A DNA stretch of 64,000 nucleotides from Archilochus colubris (taxonomy: Eukaryota; Chordata; Aves; Apodiformes; Trochilidae). How positions within the stretch are numbered: the stretch's first letter is position 1; each line of letters starts with the position of its first letter. The stretch covers positions 119,954,467-120,018,466 of the forward strand of contig CM041084.1 of NCBI GenBank assembly GCA_023079485.1, given 5' to 3'. The position numbers and the translations under genes are program-made. Of this stretch, positions 1-9,342 are shown one piece after another. A model generated the notes under the pieces. It did not search any database, was not told where the DNA came from, and worked only from the letters and a program-made list of their open reading frames with translations.

Positions 1-834
1 GATACATGGTTAAGAGGGCCAAAGATCCTGACAGGGCATCATCTGTGGTAGCCTTATTACAAATCACTTCAGCAACATTTGTCAGAGACACAGAGCAGAA
101 TTAGCACAGAGCTGAGTCCAAGACAGAACATGCCCAGTCTCTCTGCAGGGCATATTAACTCTAGCACAGTGTTGTGTGAAGGCTTTTATGTAGTTTCTGG
201 TTCAGATCCAGTGTTTGGCAGCCCAGTCTAACAATGGGACTCAAGTGTAGACAAATTCTAAGATAGCTTTACTTGTTTAGCCTACCAGTTTTATGTCCTA
301 AGCTTCTAAGTCATGAATAACTGACTGTGTGGCTCTTTTGGCAACAAAATTTGCCAGGGTGGTCCATGGCCAAAGGACACCTAATTCATCCTTAAAGGTA
401 GCTGGAGTTGGAGTTTTCTATCTTAGTCCAAATTTGTGCAGGAGTCTTCAGGAGGAGAATTAAACAGTTTGTGGTTAGATGGAACAGGCAGTAAGAAACA
501 ACATTGCCAAAATTCATGCACAACTCACTGAGAGCAGGACGAGAAACGGAGAAAAGAGAAGAGAAAAGAAAGTGAAAGAAAGTGGAGACTTTTTGAAGGA
601 GCCAGGGAACCAGGACTTTGATAGAGAGGTCACATGCATCTTGGAGAAATATGCAAGAGAAGAGGTGGACAGAATTCATTTTGAAGAAACTCAAGGCTTG
701 TAATATGGAAAGCCTTTATAACCATGCTGTGTGAGTCTGCCTAGTAAAATTCAGTCTTATCCTTAAACATGATAGTAGAGCTGACACACATCTCCTCTGT
801 CTTTCACAGAATCTGAGCCATTGACCTGGTCTCA
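1..834. other. Unique AT-rich DNA, no gene recognised
   Basis: I see no repeat family, RNA gene or convincing exon here. A purine-rich stretch around 530-600 gives a short lysine/glutamate-rich open frame (479-703, plus strand), which is what base composition alone would produce. Confidence 0.5.
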
Positions 835-1386
835 GAATGAGTCAGCTCTTTTTCCTGGCCACCAAGAGAACAAACCACATCCTGGGGTGCATCAAACACA
901 ATATGACCAGCCAGTCAAAAGGGGTGATTATCCTACTGTATTTGGCATTGTTGCAGCCTTACCTGGGGTACTGTGTGCAGTTCTGGGCCCTATAACCTAA
1001 GAAAGATGTGGAAACACTTGAATGTGTCCAGAGAAGGGCAACAAAGCTAGTGAAAGGGCTGAAATGAGTGTCCTGTGAGGAATAATATAAGGACTTTGAA
1101 TTTACCTAGTTTGGAGAAAACAAAGCTGAGAGGTGGCTTCATTGCTCTCTACATCTTCCCAAAGAAGGAAGTGGAGAGGGAGATGCTGACCCCTGGAATC
1201 CAGTGATAGGAAGAATGGGAACAGTTCAAAGCTTCACCAAGGGGGGAGGTTTAGACTGGACATTAGGAAGCATTTCTTTACCAAGAGGGTGGACAAACAC
1301 TGGAACAGGCTTCCTAGGGATTTGGTCAGTGCCTCAAGCCTGTCAGTGTTTAAGAGGCATTTGGACAAAGCCCTTACTAACATGCT
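835..1386 (+). mobile_element. CR1 LINE, ORF2 C-terminal part (left piece of a split copy)
   Basis: This is a decayed CR1 non-LTR retrotransposon, 5' truncated. Motifs of the region downstream of the RT core are visible in order: a sequence like 'ggcatcctggggtgcat', then 'tactgtgtgcagttctgggcc', the 'gtccagagaagggcaac' block, and 'gacattaggaagcatttctt'. The last reads as the CR1 C-terminal motif RNFFT-x-RV-x-HWNRLPR in decayed form (residues DKHWNRLPRDL are legible). Frames are broken. The copy stops in the middle of a CR1 sequence at 1386 and resumes at 2289, so an insertion splits it. The left limit is approximate. Confidence 0.9.
1381..1386. repeat. Target-site duplication, left copy (CATGCT)
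   Basis: Six bases identical to 2289-2294. They flank the LTR exactly, and removing the LTR plus one copy restores a continuous CR1 sequence. Six bases is the usual duplication length of class II (ERVK-like) avian retroviruses. Confidence 0.85.
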
Positions 1387-1558
1387 GTTCTGGATTGATG
1401 TGGTGCCACTTTTTGGTAGCAGGGGTGGTTCCTGTGAGAAACTCTTGAAAGCTCCTTGGGCTCCAAAAAGTCTGGCCCTACCTCTGGCTAATGTTGAGCC
1501 CATCAGTTACAATGGATGTGCCTATGAGATTACCATATTCAAGAGGGAAATGTGCAAC

Positions 1559-1564
1559 TATAAG
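1559..1564 (+). promoter_or_regulatory. Possible LTR TATA box
   Basis: TATAAG lies about 170 bases into the LTR and upstream of the polyadenylation signal, as expected for the U3/R boundary region. Activity cannot be judged from sequence. Confidence 0.45.
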
Positions 1565-2099
1565 ACCTCAGACCAGAGGAGAAGAGGAGGAGAGAGCAAT
1601 ACCAGAGGTAAGAGCAGTGCCAGAGCAGAGATACCAAGATTGGTGAGGAAGGGGAGGCAGAAGCTGCCTGAGCAGGGTTTCCTCTACATTCCATCATCAT
1701 CATCCATGGAGGACCCTGTGCCAGGGGAGGTGACTGTCCCTGAAGTAGGCATCAGTGATTCTGGGCATCCTACACTGGAGCAGTTTGCTCCTGAGGGACT
1801 GTACCTCAGAGGAGGGACTCACACAGGGAGGGTTCAGGAAGGACTCTCTCCTGTTGGAGGGACCACACGATGGAGTAGGGGAAGACTGTGAGGAATCCTT
1901 CTCCCTGAGGAGTAAGGAATGGCAGCAAAGAGTGTGTGGCAAATGGACATTTCCTGTCCCCCTGTGCCACTTTAGTGGGGAGGAGGCAGAGATATCTGGA
2001 ACAAAGTAATTTGGACCTGGAGAGAAGGGAGGAGTGATAAGGTATTTACACTCTATTTTTTGCCTTCTCTTTGTCCTGTTTTGATTTATGTAATGATAA

Positions 2100-2105
2100 A
2101 TTAAA
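2100..2105 (+). promoter_or_regulatory. LTR polyadenylation signal (ATTAAA)
   Basis: ATTAAA, overlapping GATAAA at 2095-2100, sits about 185 bases before the LTR end, just ahead of the U5-like part. It is the common single-base variant of AATAAA. Confidence 0.55.
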
Positions 2106-2288
2106 CTGATCTTTTCCCCCAAGTTGAGCCTGTTTCACCTGAGACCATAACTGGTGAGTGAAACTCTCCTAGTCCTTGTCTTGACCCATGATATTTTAGG
2201 TGGATTTGCTCCTTGCCATCCCAAAGTGTGTATGGAGGAGAGATTGGCCATGTGGTCCTTTGCTAAGGGCTAGGCCTCAACCATGACA

Positions 2289-2385
2289 CATGCTTTAACT
2301 TTTGGTCAGCCTTGAATTGTTCAGAAGGTTGAACCATTGTAGGTCCCTTCCAGTTGAAATAGTTCTGTTCTGTTCTATTCCATTA
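2289..2385 (+). mobile_element. CR1 LINE 3' end (right piece of the split copy)
   Basis: The CR1 resumes with the second CATGCT copy and runs through 'taacttttggtcagcc', 'gaaccattgtaggtcccttccag' and a short TTCTGTTCTGTTCTATTCC tail. This is the 3' untranslated end and microsatellite-like tail of a CR1, directly continuing the piece ending at 1386. Confidence 0.9.
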
Positions 2386-3662
2386 CCACGTTTACATGTT
2401 TCCATTTATTCCATCACCACATTTCTGGCTGTGTGTTGGACACTTCCAAGTGCTTGGGTCAAGTAAAGTTTTCTTTTTGCAGAGGACTTTTGCACGAATA
2501 GGTGGTCTAAAGAAGCATCCTTTCCAAAGCATTCAGGAGCAGGCTGCCACAGCAACTGACCTGCATGCAGCCATCCTATGGTGCTTCCAACATTTCTAGT
2601 AGGGAGGGTGAAAAAGAGTGTGGGGAAGCAGCTGGCCAGACCATCCTAATCCCTGGTGAATGACAGGTGGGATCTGAACTCTTTATGCTGGGCAGGCTTT
2701 GGTTAGAAAACTACAAGATTTTCCAGTCAGTCCATTTTTGTCACCTTGACAGACATCTAAAGGTAGACCAAGGACTGGGGTGCCCCAGGATTTTCAGGTA
2801 GCTGGAGAAACTGTCCATTGGGGGAGCAAGGATCTCTGTACCTGGGGATGAAAACTCTGAGATGAGTTTCCAAGGGTTATATCTCTAAGCCAGTTCTACT
2901 TCATGAATGACTTCAGACTGAAGGCTCTGGGCCCTCTGAGTCCCATAGGTCTGCATTCTTATAGCTTGAGCTTCACTGGGACTCAGGTCTCGGGAATCCT
3001 GGCCATTATAGACTGTAATTGGCACAAAAATAACCTGCTGGTTATGGAGAAGCCCACCACTAACCCATTTTACACTAGTGTTCAGCAATACACAGCTGTT
3101 AGTCTTACTATTAACAATAATTGATCCAATTGGTGACTGCCAATGTTCCTAGGAAATGGATTTCATTTTGGAAACACCTAGTGTTTGAGAGTTTCTGACA
3201 CTAACTGTGGCTTGACTTCAGTTCTCTGAAAATTTTCAAGTGTTTGGCTTTTCCTCCCAAAGCAGGATGAAAACTATTCTGGTAATTTGGAAATTATCAC
3301 AGAATGGAAATTAATTTCCCCATCCAGCTCTGTTTATGAACACAGTAATTCAAGTACTGATCTACCAGCTAAAATTGCCTAGCCTTTCATTAAATTGGAA
3401 ATCTCTGCCTTTGTATTGCCCCTCTAATTTTCTTTCCACAACCTATTTGAGATTCTTACCAGCTTCCCTAACTGTTGGGTATGATGGCACTTGGAATCCA
3501 TTAAGAAAGCATAGGGATGCCAAGAAGTTTATTTTCTTGTGATATTATATGTGACACTTGAAGAATAACACATCAGCTAGCAATCCCTTCTTTCCCCTGG
3601 TGAGACTACTTACTTCTGAATGAATTATTATTAAAAAAATAAAAAGAAAAAAGAAAAGAGCA
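2386..3662. other. Unique AT-rich DNA
   Basis: No family recognised. Short A-rich runs occur at 3631-3660 just before the solo LTR. Confidence 0.5.
3658..3662. repeat. Target-site duplication, left copy (GAGCA)
   Basis: Identical to 3878-3882 and directly flanking the solo LTR. Five bases is typical of ERVL-like (class III) insertions. Confidence 0.8.
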
Positions 3663-3877
3663 TGTAGCAGGAGGAGCCTTTCTTGCTCCAGAGGCTCGAC
3701 GAGCTGCTGGTCTCTCCATTGCCTCTCACAAGAGTGAGCTGAGCTGGGCTCTCTGTGGCTGTGTGTCCCACCTTTATTGGCCCCCTGGTAATAGGGGGCC
3801 TGCCCTAACCAGGCACAGGTGGACTCACACCCACTCTTTGGCAACTCGAGGCACCTGGTTTATCTTGTTTCTCTACA
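3663..3877 (-). mobile_element. Solo LTR, ERVL-like
   Basis: A 215-bp insertion with TGTAG...CTACA ends and a perfect 5-bp duplication. It shares its ends and several internal blocks with the LTR at 62987-63290: 'gcaggaggagcc' near one end, 'attggccccctg' in the middle, and 'caggtg' followed by 'cacacccactc' and 'caggcacctggt'-like text near the other. It is about 90 bases shorter than that LTR, lacking much of the GC-rich middle. Strand follows the 62987 element, whose primer-binding site and polypurine tract show transcription on the minus strand. No internal region remains. Confidence 0.85.
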
Positions 3878-4244
3878 GAGCAAATAATAAAACTGAATAC
3901 CTTCTGTTTCCATCTTTCTCATGAGATGTTCCTCCTTATTCTCAGAATGTTTGATATGGTGACATAAACCAGGACAACTCTTCATTCAATCCTTAATTTT
4001 AAACCTGAAGATTTGAAAACCTTGGCCTATAGTAGTGAGTAGTCTTTCCTTGTGCACCTTTCAGAACACAAGTCTGATTGTTTAACTTTGTTTCTGAGTC
4101 ATTATTCTCTGTGCTTTGTTTTTGCCAAGTGTCAAAATATAGCTGTTTCTCTGCTTCAGGGATGTATTACACTAAGTGCACTGGAAAGAAAAACTGGCAA
4201 ATGATATAATACTCTGGAAAAGAAAAGGAGATTTGGATGGTGCT
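3878..4244. other. Unique DNA; begins with right GAGCA duplication (3878-3882)
   Basis: Apart from the target duplication nothing is recognised. Confidence 0.5.
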
Positions 4245-4324
4245 GAGGAAAAAAAAAGAAAAAAGAAAGAAAAAAGAAAGAAAGGAAAAAGGAAAAAAGA
4301 AAAGAGAAAAGAAAAAAAAAAGAG
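4245..4324 (+). repeat. Purine-only GA/A tract
   Basis: About 80 bases made of A and G only, in irregular GAAA/GAAAA units. It gives lysine/glutamate-rich frames on one strand and phenylalanine/leucine-rich frames on the other that are not genes. Confidence 0.9.
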
Positions 4325-7300
4325 TGACCTTGCATCATACAGCTGGCAAACTTTGCCAAGCCAACAGCCAGCCAGAGTTAATATGGCTTTACTCTCAACA
4401 AACCTGCAGCAATACTATTACAGTTTCACTACACTGTTTATGAAAAGCTGAGCTAATCTGGAAAGCATTATATGAAAGACAATTCTAGGAAAAAGGGAAA
4501 GAACCCTGTAATCATTGACAGTGCTTGTGTCTGAAAGTTGGTTTTTCAAATGTACATTAGAATCCATAAAAGTAAATACTCAAGAATGGAGAGAATGTGT
4601 TACTTCCTGATTTTAAAATAACAATACACTTTCCACTATAGTAACTGCTAAATTTAGTGACTATCTCATCTATGCACATATAAAGAGAGAGCATGGATGC
4701 TTAGGATACATGTGCCTCTGCACATGTTCAGTTTCCAAAGCTGCTCAGGGCTGGCATGCATAGTCTGAAGTAGTCAGCTGTTCCCTGTGCCAGAATAAGT
4801 TTCTAAAGGCATTCTGCTTCAGTAGTGCAGCCATACTGCAGCCATACCCACTCCTGACTGCTACTGATACAGTATCCCCACCACCATCACGTGTAGGGTT
4901 TAGGTGGAGAAGTAGAAATGGTCAAGGTGGGGTCCTTGCATATTTAAACACACATGTACACACACACAAACACAATTTTACTGAGAGTATTCTTGCTCTC
5001 TCATGCCTGGGGTCTGCATGTGTAAAGAGTGTTCTAGCTGCACTTTTCTCCCTCTTTCTGCATATTATTTCCTCTCCAGGTGTGGTGCCAGCATAGCCCT
5101 GCAGGAAAATGGGTCTTTGGACACACCTAGACTTTATCATGGAGCACATCTCAGGGCAGCATGGTGGATGAGCCTGCAGGGAGCTGAAAACAAGGTTAGT
5201 AACTCTGGGGATGCTGGGAACCAGTTGCCACTGTACTTCTTCAGATGTAGGTGATTTTCTTCAAGAGGGCTTTTTGAGCTCAGGTGCCTTCCCACTACAC
5301 TGTGTACTCATATCTCAGAATAAATGGAGAGTTTTGCAACTTGGAGCTGTTCTTCAGAGCTTACCATCCCAAATGATTAGATGCTATCAGGCCCCTAAGC
5401 ACCCTCTTGCAAATACTTTTAATAAAAATCTACAGTTTCTAAGCATCCTCCCACTGAAGTGGGAGTGAAGGTTTTGTCATAGAAAATTATTTCCAAAATA
5501 GAGATCTGCCATAGTGAATTTGACACCTGGAATTTGGCACTTGGAGTGTCTTGAGGTGTATTTCTGCCATCATCTCTTTCCATCAACCTCAAAGGCCTTT
5601 GACATCTTTAAATTTAGGGTGAACTAAAACCATATATTTTTTGGTTGGCAGAGAACCAACAACTTTCCATTGACCAATGACATTTAAATGCAAAGTATCT
5701 GAACTGAGCTAAGCAGTAACACAGCCTCCTGGGATTTTTGCCACTTCTCCTTCCATTCACTACTTGAGATAAAAATTCACCAAAGACTAACATTTCCACA
5801 ATCTTTAAGGTGTCCAGATTGCATTTTTGAAATTTCCCAATCATACAAAAGCTTTAAGTTCTCTGATATTCAGCTAAATATGAACACTTAAAATGGAAAA
5901 CTCTTTTCTAGACTAGAACTCTAGCCCTGGGTTTGCTGCATGTCCATAAGAAACATACGCCAGGTCACTCCTGATTGCCCCAATTTGAGCCCTTGGGAGC
6001 ACTGTGCTTACAGGAATTCAAAGGGGCTTCAGTAATCTTTTGAAAAGCTGAAAATGTGTGCATTCTTTTTTTGTGAGGCAATTGGAGGAGTCCATTGGTT
6101 TTTTCCTTGTACTGGCTAAGAGGAGCTACCATGGTCCTGTTGTGGAATTATATTATATGTGTACAGTGAAGCAAAGGGGAGGCTGCTTAAAGACATATGA
6201 GCACATCTAGGGTTTTGTTCAAGCTCTACCTTATTGTTCTAGTTGTAGTAATTGCTTATTATGTGTTGTCATGTTCTCAATATAACATAGCTTATTTGCT
6301 TTGGGATCTTGGTGTTATAGGGGATTCTAAGCCTTTTGCTGGGACAGTAGGACAGATCACAGAAAATCCAGTCTATCCCAGTTGTATTTGTCTGGCAACC
6401 ATCAGGGGCTCTGGAGGAAAGCATCTCAAACACATGAGTGAGTGCCTTCAGGACATTTAGAAAAATATTAGGGAATTTAGACCATTAGAGTCTTTGAAAA
6501 TATGCTATTTTTAGCTGCAGCCTATGCTGCAAGCTTTGTGAACAATTTTGTCCAGCTGTTGGTTACGAGTTTTCAGTCTGTAAACAAAATAAACCCTCAT
6601 GCCATCTTGTATGGTGTTCTCCAGCAAGGATCTTGCTTTTGGGCAGGCCAGGGTGTAGGGTAAGAACTCAGTGAGGAGAGCTGCCCTGTGCTCCATGTTT
6701 TTACGGGAATATTTGCATCACACAACGAGGAGTATTGGAAAGAGAAACACCCGTATGGGTTACACATTTGTCCTGATGCAGATGCTGTACTTTATAGCAC
6801 CTGGTTTGGCCACTGGAGGTCAGTGTTTTGGAGCAGAATGGACATAATTTTTCCCTGTCTCTTTGGTAATCCCCTGTTACAGCCATAAAGACGGGAAGAA
6901 CTGTCCCAGACCTTTTCATGCGTCATTGTGGTGTTTAGCATGTGTCATCTTGGCTTGACATGGGAATATGAGTACATCTAGTAGCAGTCAAGGGGTTATA
7001 TTTTTGACTGGTGTGAGAACAGCTGCAGGGAACATAGTTATTGCTCATGAATTATGTAAAAAAGCTGCATGTTGCAGAGTGCAATCATGGTTTAGTGTGC
7101 TAGATCCACTTCACTGACGTTGCTGCATAATGGGCTGGTAGGGCAAAACATTAGCAAAGCCAATAGGAATAGTTGACTAATAGTACATTATGCTTAATTT
7201 AATGTTCTGAGACCAGCTCTTGCAGCTTTGGCTCCTCTGCTTGTGTGGCTTTCACTGGCCTTCCCCTGCCCCTCAGCCACCTTCCCTCCTGCTGGGAACA

Positions 7301-7446
7301 TGGTGTAGGTGGGAAAGGAGATGCAGGTACATACTCTTGCCAAGTCACTTTCTTTTCTTCTGTGTTGCTGGGATTGGGAGGGTCTTCAAATAAAAGTAAG
7401 TAACTAGGAGTGTACCCCACCAGTGCCCAGTAATGTGATAAATCCA
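4325..7446. other. Unique DNA with one exon-like segment
   Basis: Mostly featureless. A CA-rich run lies at about 4949-4977. An exon-like segment is listed separately at 5080-5194. At 7199-7440 there is a somewhat GC-richer, proline-rich minus-strand open frame directly before a CR1 scrap; I could not place it in any family. Confidence 0.45.
5080..5194 (+). other. Candidate internal exon (unproven)
   Basis: A 115-base segment is preceded by a long pyrimidine-rich stretch ending TTTCCTCTCCAG and followed by AAG|GTTAGT, a good donor match. One frame is open throughout and reads from CGASIALQENG to GAENK. I recognise no domain. The length is not a multiple of three, so inclusion would shift a downstream frame unless phases match. 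It could equally be a chance pairing of splice-like sites, or a noncoding-RNA exon. Confidence 0.2.
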
Positions 7447-7690
7447 TGGAGTCAATACTGGGTCCAAGCCTATTTAACATCTTCACTAACGATCTAGGTG
7501 TTTGATCAGAGTGCACTTCAGTGACATTGTGAAGGAGGCAAATCTGGGAGAAGTGACTGATATTTCAGAGGGCCATGCTGCCACTCAGAGGGACCTTGAC
7601 AGCCTGGAGAAATAGGGTGAAGGGAACCTCATTAGGTTCAACAGGGGAAAGTGTAAAGTCTTGCTCCTGGGGAGTCACAACTCCAGAGCC
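7447..7690 (+). mobile_element. CR1 LINE fragment, reverse-transcriptase region
   Basis: The plus strand reads like the CR1 RT segment around SILGPSLFNIFTNDLG, followed after a damaged stretch by sequence matching 'cagagggaccttgacagcctggagaaa' and 'ttcaacaggggaaagtgtaaagtc'. The catalytic FADD motif is lost to deletion or frameshift near 7510-7545. Both ends are truncated. Confidence 0.8.
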
Positions 7691-9063
7691 CTACCCGTCC
7701 TCCTGCTCCTCATGGAAATAGATTGTTAGGGCAACAGGTCCTCTTGCTTCTTCACCTACCCAGGGTAGACTGGCTGGAAGGAGGGGCAGCTGGAGAAACA
7801 AATAGAGCAGAGAGAAAATATCAGTTTCTAGTTCCATGCAGACATCTCCTAGTCCCTCTGTCTCACCATTATGTTCTGCCTTGCTCTGACTGGGACTCTA
7901 CTGCTTTTTCCCAATCTCTCCTTCTGCTCCATTCAGGAATGTATTTTGTCACTCCCACAAAATGCTGTCACTGCCAACTAGGAGGTAAAATAGATAATTT
8001 TGTCCCTGTCTGTCAGGACACAACCATTCATATCTTGAAATTCTTCATCTGTCTTTTTCATCATTATCATTGTTACCAGTGCAGTTGTAAATAAAGCCAC
8101 ACCTGAGACATGAATCCAAATTCTTCTCAGATTTTCACTGATTCAAACCTGGAGTATATACTAGGTTGAATGAACTAATTCCTGCTTTACTATGTCTTAG
8201 GAGAGAAAAGAACTTGGCTTGTTTGTACTATTTGTCATTCAAAACACTTTCTGTCAAATACAGAGATAAGGAAAGGGAATGGAAAAGCATGCCTGTGGGG
8301 AGAGCTTGACTATTCCTGAATATTTTTATTTAGATTAATAGGTGCGCCAACCTACATTTTTTTTTGTCTTTCAAATGGAATGGTTACAGTTAGAAGTATG
8401 TGTGGTTTGCCTCATCACTTTCACTTCCTTAATAACAAGAGTTTTGACTTCCAAAGCTTCATTGCTGCTAGCTGAAAAGCACAGATAATATTTTTTTGTT
8501 GTTGTTTTATAAGAGTGAAAAAACCTGAAGTATCTGAAGGAAAAGTCAGATTTGTGGTAGATTTCCTTTCCTGCCAAAAGATTTTCACTGAAAGAAAACA
8601 GGTCACTCAGAAAACTGTGCAACTATCCCCTTTGAACCAGGGCTTCTGAAAAAATGACTATTTAATTCAGCTTGCAGCAGGAAAGGTGCCTTCTGTGATA
8701 CATTTATCTGCAAAGAACCTATAGTCTCAGTCCAGAGGAGCTTTAGGCTTCATCATGTTTCATTGTTCTACATATTCAGGGGCATACATGACCACGCTAA
8801 TCCTGGAATATAATTTAAATTAAGCAATTAGTTAAGGGGGCAGAGTTTTGTAGTGCAATTTCAAACATAATTTCCTGAAAGCCTCCTGCCCAAGAAGTGC
8901 TCACTCTCTTCTTTTTCCCAGGCCCAATTTTTAATAATTCTTTTGCTGTTTGCTTGACCTTTTTGCTGGTCCTTCTCACAATTGTTTCAATCTGTTTCTC
9001 TATTTCATGTGCTTCATTAAATAACACCCACTGAAACATCCTATGACTCATTAGCTTATTGTG
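7691..9063. other. Unique AT-rich DNA
   Basis: No repeat recognised. A minus-strand open frame at 8815-9051 reads like a charged helical peptide (residues EIEKQIETIVRRTSKK are legible); see the finding on this cluster. Confidence 0.4.
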
Positions 9064-9141
9064 TCATGGGTCTTGCAAGTAGGCTGCATTTAGGTGGTCT
9101 CTCCCACAGTCTAGTGTTCTGAAATTAAGTAGGAACTTTAC

Positions 9142-9341
9142 ATCTTTCCTCGTTGAAAGGTGACTCCCAGCATTAATATAGTTTCCCCCAGAACATATCA
9201 CAACAGCTTCTGGTGGCAGAGATGATGGAGGACGTTGAAGGCTCTGGTATTCATAACAGAAGAACTCTGGAGCTTCCTTGGTCCTTCCTTTCAGAGAGTA
9301 GGAAACATTTCTGGTGAGACACAATTGAAGGGCTGGGTTCA
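9142..9341 (-). other. Candidate exon on the minus strand (unproven)
   Basis: On the minus strand a clean pyrimidine tract ends CCTCTCTAG and is followed by about 200 bases open in one frame (starting NPALQLCLTRN), up to a moderate donor GAT|GTAAAG. The frame remains open to 9064, and another minus-strand open frame follows at 9051-8815. No domain recognised. It may be a real exon, part of a decayed retrocopy, or chance. Confidence 0.18.
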
Positions 9342-9342
9342 C

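Larger units (their letters stand above)
1387..2288 (+). mobile_element. Solo LTR, ERVK-like (class II) endogenous retrovirus
   Basis: A 902-bp insertion starts with TG and ends with CA, sits between perfect 6-bp duplications, and interrupts a CR1. No internal retroviral sequence accompanies it, so it is a solo LTR left by recombination between two LTRs. In the plus orientation it has a possible TATA box (1559-1564), a GA-rich stretch, a polyadenylation signal (2100-2105), and then a U5-like segment with 'gttgagcctgttt' and 'actggtgagtgaaactctc'. That order and those phrases match the layout of avian class II LTRs as I remember them; the exact subfamily is not assigned. It is clearly decayed relative to young copies, but younger than the CR1 it entered. 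Confidence 0.85.

Noticed and set aside
1700..2122. 140-codon minus-strand frame
   Set aside because: Lies wholly inside the solo LTR, antisense, with no retroviral protein motif.
4156..4451. Overlapping lysine-rich and phenylalanine-rich frames
   Set aside because: They are translations of the purine-only tract at 4245-4324.
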